NCBI RefSeq assembly: GCF_018398875.1
Contig: NZ_JAGWDK010000022.1
Coordinates: 62,001 to 126,000 of the forward strand
DNA length: 64,000 nt
Source of the DNA: Bradyrhizobium sp. sGM-13
GTDB taxonomy: Bacteria > Pseudomonadota > Alphaproteobacteria > Rhizobiales > Xanthobacteraceae
Reading direction: 5' to 3'
Under the pieces are notes generated by a model. That model ran no database searches. It saw nothing but the letters and a program-made list of their open reading frames with translations, and was not told the DNA's origin. How positions within the stretch are numbered: the stretch's first letter is position 1; each line of letters starts with the position of its first letter. The position numbers and the translations under genes were made by a program. Positions 52,406 to 62,348 of this stretch are shown one piece after another.

Positions 52406-53062
52406 TCAAGCACTCACGCCGACGCCGATCGGGCAGGACACGCCGGTGCCGCCTAGCCCGCAATAGCCCGCCGGATTCTTGGCGAGATATTGCTGATGAT
52501 AGTCCTCGGCGAAATAGAATGCGCCCGCCGGCGTGATCTCGGTGGTGATGGCGCCAAGGCCCTTCGCCGCCAGCGCCTTCTGGTACGTAGTCTTCGACGC
52601 GTCGGCGGCTTGGCGCTGCGCGTCACCAAACGTGTAGATCGCCGAGCGATATTGGGTACCGACATCGTTGCCCTGGCGCATGCCCTGCGTCGGGTTGTGA
52701 TTTTCCCAGAACGTCTTCAGGAGCTGCTCGTAGGTGATCTTCTTCGGATCGAACACGACCAGCACCACTTCGGTGTGACCGGTGCGGCCCGAGCAAACCT
52801 CTTCATAGGTCGGATTGGGCGTATGCCCGCCAGCATAACCGACGGCGGTCGCATAGATGCCGTCGCCGAGCTCCCAGAACTTGCGCTCTGCGCCCCAGAA
52901 GCAGCCTAATCCAAAAACCGCCTGTTCGAGGCCGGCGGGATAGGGCGGCTGAAGCTTGCGGCCGTTGACGAAGTGCGTGGTTGCGGTCGGTATCGGGGTG
53001 GCACGGCCCGGCAGCGCTTCGGCTGCGCTCGGCAACGCGGTGGTCTTGCGCATGAACAACAT
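52406..53062 (-). CDS. msrA: Peptide-methionine (S)-S-oxide reductase MsrA
   Basis: The 218-residue enzyme has the catalytic GCFWGAE (Cys54), YAGG, the GHTEVV strand and the HNPTQGMRQGNDVGTQYRS motif. C-terminal Cys residues (GYCGLGGTGVSC) can resolve the sulfenic acid. It repairs methionine-S-sulfoxide using thioredoxin. No signal peptide is present. GGAGGT lies 5 nt before the ATG. Confidence 0.95.
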   Translation of the reverse strand: MLFMRKTTALPSAAEALPGRATPIPTATTHFVNGRKLQPPYPAGLEQAVFGLGCFWGAERKFWELGDGIYATAVGYAGGHTPNPTYEEVCSGRTGHTEVVLVVFDPKKITYEQLLKTFWENHNPTQGMRQGNDVGTQYRSAIYTFGDAQRQAADASKTTYQKALAAKGLGAITTEITPAGAFYFAEDYHQQYLAKNPAGYCGLGGTGVSCPIGVGVSA

Positions 53063-53186
53063 GGAGCACCTCCAGGCGGGACATCGGCGGACGCGACGAC
53101 GGCATCGGCCGGTCGGACTTCTATATATGTCTTTACGCCGGTTACCGCAGCCCTGTTACCTGGGCCGAGGCCGGCGTCCGGCCAGG

Positions 53187-53504
53187 TTAGTCCCGCGAAT
53201 AGCCGATCAACGGCTTGCGGGGCCGGAACAGGATCATGAGCAGAATGCCGACCACGCCTAGGACGGCGAAAACCGGCTGGTCCAGCAGGACCTTCATGAC
53301 ACTGTCCCAGATCCACGGTGCGTTAGCCTCGACCCAGGTCCGGAACGCAAGCTGGCTGGACTGATGGACATCGTTCCAGAACTGGCCGAACCGGGTAAAC
53401 CGCAGGGTCTGGTCGGCAACGAAACGGGCCCCGTCATAGACCATAAAGATGAATCCGCCGGCCAGAAGGAGCAGGCCGATAAGCCGGAAAAAACCGCGGA
53501 TCAT
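53187..53504 (-). CDS. Two-helix hypothetical membrane protein
   Basis: The 105-residue protein has two membrane helices (about 5-24, RLIGLLLLAGGFIFMVYDGA; about 77-93, VFAVLGVVGILLMILF) with an amphipathic stretch between (FGQFWNDVHQSSQLAFRTWV). It ends in a basic tail FRPRKPLIGYSRD. No family function is known. AAGGTGA lies near the ATG. Confidence 0.7.
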   Translation of the reverse strand: MIRGFFRLIGLLLLAGGFIFMVYDGARFVADQTLRFTRFGQFWNDVHQSSQLAFRTWVEANAPWIWDSVMKVLLDQPVFAVLGVVGILLMILFRPRKPLIGYSRD

Positions 53505-53636
53505 ACGTCACCTTATATCTGTCGCCCCCAAAGAGGCCGTCAGCCAATACCGGGGGCACCCCGGAAATTCAACCTCGTCAGCACCTTACGCGCCCCGTTC
53601 CGTCGCCTTTTCCGGCCTTTCGGAGGCCGGAAGGCG

Positions 53637-53665
53637 TTGACGGTGCAGGATGCGCCCTCTATAAG
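53637..53665 (+). promoter_or_regulatory. Predicted sigma70 promoter of rpsT
   Basis: TTGACG (53637-53642) and TATAAG (53660-53665) have a 17-bp spacer. The start is predicted about 53672. It is the best match to a housekeeping promoter in the region. Confidence 0.65.
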
Positions 53666-53674
53666 ACCCCCAAT

Positions 53675-53698
53675 GGCGGCGGGCGCAATCCCGCCGCC
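53675..53698 (+). promoter_or_regulatory. 5' hairpin of the rpsT leader
   Basis: Perfect 9-bp arms GGCGGCGGG (53675-53683) and CCCGCCGCC (53690-53698) with a 6-nt loop. It begins about 3 nt after the predicted transcript start, so it would form at the 5' end of the message. Confidence 0.5.
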
Positions 53699-53876
53699 GC
53701 TGTTCTTTGAGCAGCGCCGCTTGCGGGAGCATTTTGGCTTCCGTCCATGGCATCCTCAAGAACGGCTTAGGTTACGAACACCCTGGAAAATACAACCAGC
53801 GATCACGCGATTTGAACGGCCGGCGCGCTCAAGGGCCGACCACCCGAGCGATGACAGCCGAAGGATAGTTGAGAAC

Positions 53877-54143
53877 ATGGCCAATACGACTTCCGCCAAA
53901 AAAGCGACCCGCAAGATTGCCCGCCGCACCATCGTCAACAAGTCGCGTCGCACCCAGATGCGCGGCGCGGTCCGGACCGTCGAGGAAGCGATCAAGAGCG
54001 GCGACCGCAATGCGGCGCTGGAAGCGATGAAGCGCGCTGAACCAGAACTGATGCAGGCGGCGCAGCGCAACATCATTCACAAGAACAATGCGAGCCGGAA
54101 GGTGTCGCGCCTGACGCATGCGATCGCCAAGCTCGCGAAGTGA
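53877..54143 (+). CDS. rpsT: 30S ribosomal protein S20
   Basis: The 88-residue basic protein has the S20 pattern NTTSAKKATRKIARRTIVNK, MRGAVRTVEEAIKSGDRN, and the IHKNNASRKVSRLTHAIAKL tail. It binds the 16S rRNA 5' domain. A much longer frame upstream is not used. The gene has a strong terminator at its end. Confidence 0.97.
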   Translation: MANTTSAKKATRKIARRTIVNKSRRTQMRGAVRTVEEAIKSGDRNAALEAMKRAEPELMQAAQRNIIHKNNASRKVSRLTHAIAKLAK

Positions 54144-54167
54144 ACTGACAGAAATAAGTATTCGTCA

Positions 54168-54200
54168 AAAGCCCGGCGCCGCCGGGCTTTTTCTTTTTCT
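54168..54200 (+). terminator. Rho-independent terminator of rpsT
   Basis: AAAGCCCGGC (54168-54177) and GCCGGGCTTT (54181-54190) pair as a perfect 10-bp stem with a 3-nt loop, followed by a U-rich run (TTTCTTTTTC). Confidence 0.92.
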
Positions 54201-54373
54201 GCCATACCGGCACATGAGCACGAGCCCGAAATTCATTTTCGTCACGGACGTGCACCCTGTTGGATTTCGGACACACACCAAAGGCTGCGCGCCGGATCGA
54301 CCGTGACAATTCAATTGTCTCGTTGCTGAGCGCCGGCTTGCGTGTCATATTTCGGGCACCCGTAGTTTTACGA

Positions 54374-54391
54374 GGTGCAACTTATTGCACC
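54374..54391. promoter_or_regulatory. GGTGCA dyad upstream of dnaA
   Basis: GGTGCAA (54374-54380) and TTGCACC (54385-54391) form a perfect 7-bp dyad around CTTA. A similar dyad is upstream of gyrB (59693-59709). Confidence 0.55.
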
Positions 54392-54528
54392 AGCGTTGTC
54401 ATGCGCATTTGCGAGAAGTGCGATCGCGGCGGCTGACCTGATCAGACAACACCCGCCTCCTCTGCCGGCATCGCTCGCGCGAGTTACCCTGCGAAAACAA
54501 TTCCGAAAAGCTTCGTCTCGCTAATCAC

Positions 54529-54537
54529 TTATCCACA
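54529..54537 (+). promoter_or_regulatory. DnaA box
   Basis: TTATCCACA matches the 9-mer high-affinity DnaA consensus exactly. It lies about 930 bp before dnaA. Confidence 0.75.
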
Positions 54538-55467
54538 TAGCGAGGACAAGCGTTCTGAAAATTGGTCCCGGTAACCAAGATTGTAACGGTTTCTTAAAAA
54601 ATTTTGCGCGTGCGGCGAAAATTGTCACGATCGTTCGCGCCGCGGGATTCTCTGCGCTGATTCAAAAACTTGGTGTGGAGTGTCGCATTTGCAGTGTTGC
54701 AACACAGCCGAAGAGTCACGCGACATCGTCGAATCACGGATTGTCAGAAATCACGCTTGGTGTATTTGTTACTCGTTCGCGACGCTCAAGGCTCTCCTGA
54801 CCAGCGCGGTTTGAGACCCAAGAGCGACGTGCAAATCGGCGGCGGTGTGCGCGTTAGCGACGCTTTCCAAGCGAAGCTGAGTTGGTAACTCATAGCAATA
54901 TGAGGACGGTTGTTCTGTGTCTAAATTTCCCGGCGTGGTGCTCACGTTGAAGCGCGCTCCGGACAAGGGGAATAAGATGCTTGCCGACCATGCAGCGATT
55001 GGGAACGCGGAGCTCGTGAACGTGTTGAAGACGACAGACTGAGATACGCGGCGGACGCAGCGGTCGAGCAAGCGGATGTTCGGTAGCGGCAGACTGGCTT
55101 TGAAACACTGGTGATTTGGTTACTCGTCGTACGCTCTCGCGGCGAGAGGGGGAGGTACTATGCTTTACGGAATCAACGCGACATTCAGCACGCTTATTTC
55201 CATCGAGACCGCTTCAGAATTCCTGAACAACGTTTTTGGCCGTCCCCCTACGCGAGCTCCACACCGAGCGTCGAGTACGCGCTGACCTCGCGGCAGCCTT
55301 CCACTCCATCCAGCCTTTGATCTGCGCAACGGCGATTCCGCCGAACGTTAGATCTGTGTCTGGTGGTTGAAGCGCCGCGCCGAGGTCACGTCTGGCAGGA
55401 GACCTGCAAGGCTACCGCCAGCCGATTTCACAAGACACCATTACTCATTCAGAAAAGTTCTCAGGCA

Positions 55468-56898
55468 ATGACAAATATGGAACAGGATCGCTGGTCGCGC
55501 GTGAAGGGGCGGTTGCGGACGAGTGTGGGCGAAGACGTCTACACGAGCTGGTTTGCGCGCATGGACCTCGAAGGCGTGCAGGACGAAAGCGTCCACCTGT
55601 CGGTGCCGACCCGCTTTCTCAAGAGCTGGATCCAGGCGCATTACGCCGACCGTGTCCTGACCTGCTGGCAGGCCGAGATGCCGGAAGTACACCGGATCGA
55701 CCTCACCGTGCGCACCGCGATGCGATCCGCCGCGCCGGCCAAGGAAGCGACTGCGCCGGCCGATCAGCGCCGTATCGAGCAGACCAATGGCCGGCCGGCG
55801 CCTGAATTGCGCGCGACCGCCACTGCCCCGGTGTCCGCCAGCCATGATGCGCTCGGCGGCTCGCCGCTCGACCCGCGCCTGACCTTTGCAAGTTTTGTCA
55901 TCGGTCGCTCGAATACCCTCGCCCATGCGGCGGCGCGTCAGGTTGCCGAAGGCCGCCGCGGCGATCCCGTGATGTTCAACCCGCTCTACATTCACGCCGG
56001 CGTCGGCCTCGGCAAAACCCATTTGCTGCAGGCCGTGACATGGGCCGGCAATTCGGGGAACGAGCGCAAGGTGCTCTATCTCACCGCCGAGAAATTCATG
56101 TACGGCTTTGTCGCTGCGCTGAAGACGCAGACGGCGCTGGCATTCAAGGAGGCGCTGCGCGGCATCGACGTGCTCGTGATCGATGACCTGCAGTTCCTGC
56201 AGGGCAAGTCGACCCAGGCCGAGTTCTGCCACACGCTGAACGCGCTGATCGATGCCGGACGACAGGTGGTGATCGCCGCCGATCGCCCGCCGTCCGATCT
56301 CGAGAGCCTTGACGACCGCGTTCGCTCGCGGCTGGCCGGTGGTCTCGTTGTCGAGATGGGCTCGCTTGGCGAGGAGCTGCGGCTCGGCATCCTGAAATCG
56401 CGCGTGGCGGCAGCGCGCGCGCATCATGCGAGCTTCGATGTGCCCGAGGCCGTGTTGGATTATCTGGCGCGCACCATCACCCACAACGGCCGCGACCTCG
56501 AAGGCGCCATCAACCGCCTGCTCGCTCATTCCAAGCTCAACGCCCAGCCGGTGACGCTGGAGATGGCCGAGCGCGAAGTGCGCGACCTGATCCGTCCGCA
56601 GGAGCCGAAGCGGATCAAGATCGAGGACATCCAGCGGGTTGTCGCCCGGCAATACAATGTCAGCCGTTCGGATCTCTTGTCGTCGCGGCGGACCGCGAAC
56701 GTGGTTCGCCCGCGCCAGGTGGCAATGTATCTGGCAAAGACGCTGACGCTGCGCTCGCTGCCCGAGATCGGCCGACGGTTCGGCGGTCGCGACCACACCA
56801 CGGTGCTGCACGCCGTGCGCAAGATTGAGGCACTGGTGGCCCGGGATATCTCGCTGTCCGAAGAGGTCGAGTCTCTGAAGCGGCAATTGCAGGAATAA
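55468..56898 (+). CDS. dnaA: Chromosomal replication initiator DnaA
   Basis: The 476-residue initiator has an N-terminal partner-binding domain I (MEQDRWSRVKGRLRTSVG; YTSWFARMDLEGVQ), an Ala/Pro-rich linker (about 90-140), an AAA+ domain with Walker A HAGVGLGKTHLL and Walker B VLVIDDLQFLQGKSTQAEF (sensor residues follow), and the DNA-binding domain IV with GRDLEGAINRL and the signature GGRDHTTVLHAVRKIE. It melts the origin and also regulates genes. Start: ATG 55468 (MTNMEQ), or 55477; the open frame runs upstream to 55363, but those residues do not look like DnaA. dnaN, recF and gyrB follow. Confidence 0.97.
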   Translation: MTNMEQDRWSRVKGRLRTSVGEDVYTSWFARMDLEGVQDESVHLSVPTRFLKSWIQAHYADRVLTCWQAEMPEVHRIDLTVRTAMRSAAPAKEATAPADQRRIEQTNGRPAPELRATATAPVSASHDALGGSPLDPRLTFASFVIGRSNTLAHAAARQVAEGRRGDPVMFNPLYIHAGVGLGKTHLLQAVTWAGNSGNERKVLYLTAEKFMYGFVAALKTQTALAFKEALRGIDVLVIDDLQFLQGKSTQAEFCHTLNALIDAGRQVVIAADRPPSDLESLDDRVRSRLAGGLVVEMGSLGEELRLGILKSRVAAARAHHASFDVPEAVLDYLARTITHNGRDLEGAINRLLAHSKLNAQPVTLEMAEREVRDLIRPQEPKRIKIEDIQRVVARQYNVSRSDLLSSRRTANVVRPRQVAMYLAKTLTLRSLPEIGRRFGGRDHTTVLHAVRKIEALVARDISLSEEVESLKRQLQE

Positions 56899-56952
56899 TG
56901 CTTTAAGGGAACAGGATCTGGCTCTTCCCCAGCCTCTCCCGCCCTGATCCAA

Positions 56953-56978
56953 TCGAAGTCGGATTTATCCGACTTCGA
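56953..56978. promoter_or_regulatory. First hairpin of the dnaA-dnaN spacer
   Basis: Perfect 11-bp arms TCGAAGTCGGA (56953-56963) and TCCGACTTCGA (56968-56978) around TTTA. No U-run follows. Five bases downstream is TATAAT (56983-56988), a perfect -10 box for dnaN. Confidence 0.75.
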
Positions 56979-56990
56979 TAGTTATAATGC

Positions 56991-57021
56991 CCAACTCGGG
57001 TAAACCCGAGTTGGAGAATTT
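56991..57021 (+). terminator. Second hairpin, terminator-like, after dnaA
   Basis: Perfect 10-bp arms CCAACTCGGG (56991-57000) and CCCGAGTTGG (57005-57014) around TAAA, followed by AGAATTTTTTT. It looks like an intrinsic terminator for dnaA. Confidence 0.8.
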
Positions 57022-57217
57022 TTTTCTGCCGCCATTTTTCGCCGCAAAAGTGGGGGAACGGCGGCCTGCTCCCTTGCACCGGCGCCCCATCCGCGCCACC
57101 TTGCGGTCCCCCCGGGGGTTTGATCAAATCCGGTCATGATCCGGCTTTTCGGGTTTCCAATGCCGCGGCGCTGCCTTGACGGGCCGCCCAGCTTTTCCAT
57201 CTCTGGCGGATATTGCA

Positions 57218-58336
57218 ATGAAGGTCACCGTCGAACGCGCGCAACTGCTGAAATCGCTGGGTCACGTCCATCGCGTGGTCGAGCGCCGCAACACCATCCC
57301 GATCCTCGGCAATGTGCTGGTCCGCGCCGAAAACGCCAGGCTGTCGCTGAAGGCGACGGACCTCGATCTCGAGGTGACCGAAACGCTGGCGGCGGAGACC
57401 GGAACCGCCGGCTCCACCACCGTGCCGGCGCATATGTTCTATGACATCGTCCGCAAACTGCCCGACGGCGCGCAGATCGTGCTGGAGGCCGACGGCGACC
57501 GCTCGGTAATGGCCATCCGCGCCGGCCGCTCGCGCTTCACCCTGCAGACCCTGCCCGAAAGCGATTTCCCCGATCTCGCCGCCGGCGACATGACGCATTC
57601 GTTCTCGCTCACGGCTGCCGACGTCAAGCGCCTGATCGACCGTACGCAGTTTGCGATCTCGACCGAAGAGACCCGCTATTATCTCAACGGCATCTACCTG
57701 CACACGGCCGGCAGCGCCAAGGCCACGACGCTGCGCGGGGTTGCGACCGACGGACATCGGCTGGCGCAAATCGATCTGGCGCTGCCCTCCGGCGCCACCG
57801 GCATGCCCGGCGTGATCGTGCCGCGCAAGACGGTGGGCGAGGTGCTGCGGCTGATCGAGGACAACGAAGCCGAAGTCAAAATCGAACTGTCGCAGGGCAA
57901 AATCCGCTTCACCCTCGGCAATGTCGTGCTGACCTCAAAGCTGATCGATGGAACCTTCCCGGATTATGGCCGCGTCATTCCGCAGAACAACGATAAGGAA
58001 CTGATCGTCGACAAGAAGGATTTCGAGGCGGCGGTAGATCGCGTCTCGACCATTTCGAGCGAGCGCGGCCGTGCCGTGAAGCTGGCGCTGTCCGCCGGCA
58101 AACTCGTGCTCTCCGTGACCAATCCGGATTCCGGCAGCGCCACCGAAGAGCTCGAAGTCGAATACGCCTCCGACGCGCTCGATATCGGCTTCAACTCGCG
58201 CTACCTGCTTGACATCGCCGCCCAGATCGAAGGCGAAGTCGCCGTGCTCCGCCTCGCCGACCCCGGCTCGCCGACCCTGGTGCAGGACAAGGACAACAAG
58301 GGCGCACTCTACGTGCTGATGCCGATGCGGGTTTAA
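57218..58336 (+). CDS. dnaN: DNA polymerase III beta subunit (sliding clamp)
   Basis: The 372-residue clamp has three repeated clamp domains: N-terminal MKVTVERAQLLKSLGHVHRV and RRNTIPILGNVL, middle FSLTAADVKRLIDRTQFAIS and GVATDGHRLAQ, C-terminal DFEAAVDRVSTISSERGRAV and the ending LYVLMPMRV, which forms part of the partner-binding cleft. It tethers the polymerase to DNA as a dimeric ring. The ATG at 57218 gives the standard N-terminus; an upstream Met at 57176 does not. Confidence 0.97.
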   Translation: MKVTVERAQLLKSLGHVHRVVERRNTIPILGNVLVRAENARLSLKATDLDLEVTETLAAETGTAGSTTVPAHMFYDIVRKLPDGAQIVLEADGDRSVMAIRAGRSRFTLQTLPESDFPDLAAGDMTHSFSLTAADVKRLIDRTQFAISTEETRYYLNGIYLHTAGSAKATTLRGVATDGHRLAQIDLALPSGATGMPGVIVPRKTVGEVLRLIEDNEAEVKIELSQGKIRFTLGNVVLTSKLIDGTFPDYGRVIPQNNDKELIVDKKDFEAAVDRVSTISSERGRAVKLALSAGKLVLSVTNPDSGSATEELEVEYASDALDIGFNSRYLLDIAAQIEGEVAVLRLADPGSPTLVQDKDNKGALYVLMPMRV

Positions 58337-58370
58337 GGCGCTTTCTGTTCGCTCGCACAGTCACTAGATT

Positions 58371-58453
58371 GCGTCATGGCCGGGCTTGTCCCGGCCATCC
58401 ACGTCTTGGGACCAGCAAGGACGTGGATGCCCGGGACAAGCCCGGGCATGACG
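58371..58453. repeat. Palindromic intergenic repeat, family D, copy 2
   Basis: Arms GTCATGGCCGGGCTTGTCCC and GGGACAAGCCCGGGCATGAC (with a mismatch or two) enclose CCATCCACGTC/GACGTGGATG. The repeat ends just at the AAGGA ribosome site of recF. Confidence 0.88.
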
Positions 58454-58463
58454 AAGGATAATG

Positions 58464-59600
58464 ATGACCCCCTCCCGTATCCATCGCCTGTCGCTCACAC
58501 ACTTCCGCAATTATCGCGCGGCGAGCGTGCAGGTGCGCGGCGATATGGTGGTGCTGGTGGGGCCGAACGGCGCTGGCAAGACCAATTGCCTGGAGGCGAT
58601 CTCGTTTCTGTCGCCGGGACGCGGCCTGCGGCGCGCGACGTTGGAGGATGTCGCCGACAATCAGGGCGACGGCTCCTGGGCGGTATCGGCCGAGGTCGAG
58701 GGCGCGCTTGGCTTGGCCACGCTCGGCACCGGCATCGATGCGCCGGCTGCGGACGGCGCCTCCAGCCGGCGCTGCCGGATCGACCGCGAGCCGGTGGGTT
58801 CGGCGGCCGCATTTGGCGATCATTTGCGCATCGTATGGCTGACGCCGGCGATGGACGGCCTGTTCCTTGGCGCTGCCTCGGAGCGGCGGCGCTTCTTCGA
58901 CCGCCTGGTGCTGGCGATCGACAGCGAGCATTCCAGCCGCGTTTCCGCGCTGGAGCGTTCGCTGCGCTCGCGCAACCGCCTGCTCGAAGTGCGCAATTAT
59001 GACGATCATTGGTGTGACGCGATCGAGCGCGAAACTGCCGAGCTGGCGGTTGCGGTTGCCGCCACGCGCGGCCAGACGGTGACGAGACTGGCGGCGATGC
59101 TGCGCGAACGCGGCGCGGCTTCGGCCTTTCCGTCGGCGCAGATCATGCTCGACGGCTGGATGGAGAATGCGCTGGTCAATGAATCCGCAACCGCCGTGGA
59201 GGATCGCTACCGCGAGATCCTGCGCGCCAGCCGCGCCCGCGACGCCGCCACCGGCCGCACGCTGGACGGTCCCCATCTCACGGACTTGCAGGTGATCTAC
59301 GCACCAAAAAACATGCCGGCCCGCGACGCCTCCACCGGCGAGCAGAAGGCGCTGCTGATCGGGCTGGTGCTGGCCCATGCCACGCTGGTCGCCGAGATGA
59401 CCGGGATCGTGCCGCTGCTGCTGCTCGACGAAGTCGTCGCGCATCTTGATCCCGTCAGGCGCAAGGCGCTGTTCGATGAACTCGCAAAGCTCGGCGCGCA
59501 GGTCTGGATGACCGGCGCTGATCCGGCAGCGTTCGTCGATATCGGCGCGGCCGGCGAGATTTTTGACGTCGAATCTGGCCAGGTGAGCCGCCGTAGCTAG
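58464..59600 (+). CDS. recF: DNA replication and repair protein RecF
   Basis: The 378-residue ABC-type ATPase has Walker A GPNGAGKTN, the signature STGEQKALLIGLVLAHATLV and Walker B LLLLDEVVAHLD, plus the RecF start IHRLSLTHFRNYRAA. It loads RecA at gaps with RecO/RecR. There are two adjacent ATGs (58461, 58464); AAGGA is 5 nt from the second, so that is chosen. Its expression may depend on a repeat element directly before it. Confidence 0.95.
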   Translation: MTPSRIHRLSLTHFRNYRAASVQVRGDMVVLVGPNGAGKTNCLEAISFLSPGRGLRRATLEDVADNQGDGSWAVSAEVEGALGLATLGTGIDAPAADGASSRRCRIDREPVGSAAAFGDHLRIVWLTPAMDGLFLGAASERRRFFDRLVLAIDSEHSSRVSALERSLRSRNRLLEVRNYDDHWCDAIERETAELAVAVAATRGQTVTRLAAMLRERGAASAFPSAQIMLDGWMENALVNESATAVEDRYREILRASRARDAATGRTLDGPHLTDLQVIYAPKNMPARDASTGEQKALLIGLVLAHATLVAEMTGIVPLLLLDEVVAHLDPVRRKALFDELAKLGAQVWMTGADPAAFVDIGAAGEIFDVESGQVSRRS

Positions 59601-59898
59601 AAGCCATTCAAGCTGCCGCGCCGCCTTCTCTAGCAGGTCAGCAGCAGACTGCCATTTCCCATCGCGCGGCGTCCAAAAATCCGGCGACCGAGGGTGCAGA
59701 ATCTGCACCTGAATCGCGCTTTTCGGGGGCTCCGGAATCGGCCCTTGGAGACCTTGAAAAAGCGTAAAAAACCATCATTTATTCAACAACTTGCATACCG
59801 AGAGATTGCGCTAGGCGTGGTGCCTGTTTCATGGCACAAATAGATCAATCAGCGCCTCATATTGCGCAGCTGATTCGGGACACCCTCGAAGGCCTCAC
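59601..59898. other. recF-gyrB intergenic region
   Basis: This 298-bp spacer carries a GGTGCA dyad (59693-59709) and a weak promoter candidate (TTGAAA at 59754, ATTTAT at 59777, 17-bp spacing). No gene is visible. Confidence 0.5.
59693..59709. promoter_or_regulatory. GGTGCA dyad upstream of gyrB
   Basis: GGTGCAGAATCTGCACC is a perfect 8-bp dyad around a single A. It lies about 190 bp before the gyrB ATG and about 45 bp before the possible promoter. It resembles the dnaA-upstream dyad. Confidence 0.55.
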
Positions 59899-62334
<2,436 letters not shown>

Positions 62335-62348
62335 GGCAGGACGCGCCC

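Larger units (their letters stand above)
53505..53876. other. rpsT upstream region and long leader
   Basis: Within this 372-bp gene-free stretch are a bulged hairpin (53604-53636; arms CGCCTTTTCCGGCC and GGCCGGAAGGCG), the rpsT promoter and a predicted 5' leader of about 205 nt. No open frame is convincing. Confidence 0.6.
54144..55467. other. 1.3-kb gene-free region upstream of dnaA
   Basis: After the rpsT terminator, no credible gene is visible; short frames lack ribosome sites and family likeness. It holds a GGTGCA dyad (54374), one perfect DnaA box (54529), an AT-rich patch (about 54573-54605) and three GANTC methylation sites (54646, 54659, 54731). These are features of a dnaA promoter region and possibly of a replication origin. 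An origin is not shown: only one perfect DnaA box is present, and in several alphaproteobacteria the origin lies elsewhere. Confidence 0.55.
56899..57217. other. dnaA-dnaN intergenic region
   Basis: This 319-bp spacer holds two hairpins with a TATAAT between them, then a GC-rich stretch with the palindrome TTTGATCAAA (57119-57128). There is no gene. It would both end dnaA transcripts and start dnaN transcripts. Confidence 0.6.

Noticed and set aside
54670..55320. Short open frames between rpsT and dnaA
   Set aside because: No ribosome sites, no protein likeness and mixed codon use.
54144..55467. Definite replication origin upstream of dnaA
   Set aside because: Only one perfect DnaA box was found and no box cluster; the origin in this group may lie elsewhere, so it is reported only as a possibility.
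55441..56952. 503-residue minus-strand frame
   Set aside because: Antisense of dnaA; no ribosome site or motif.
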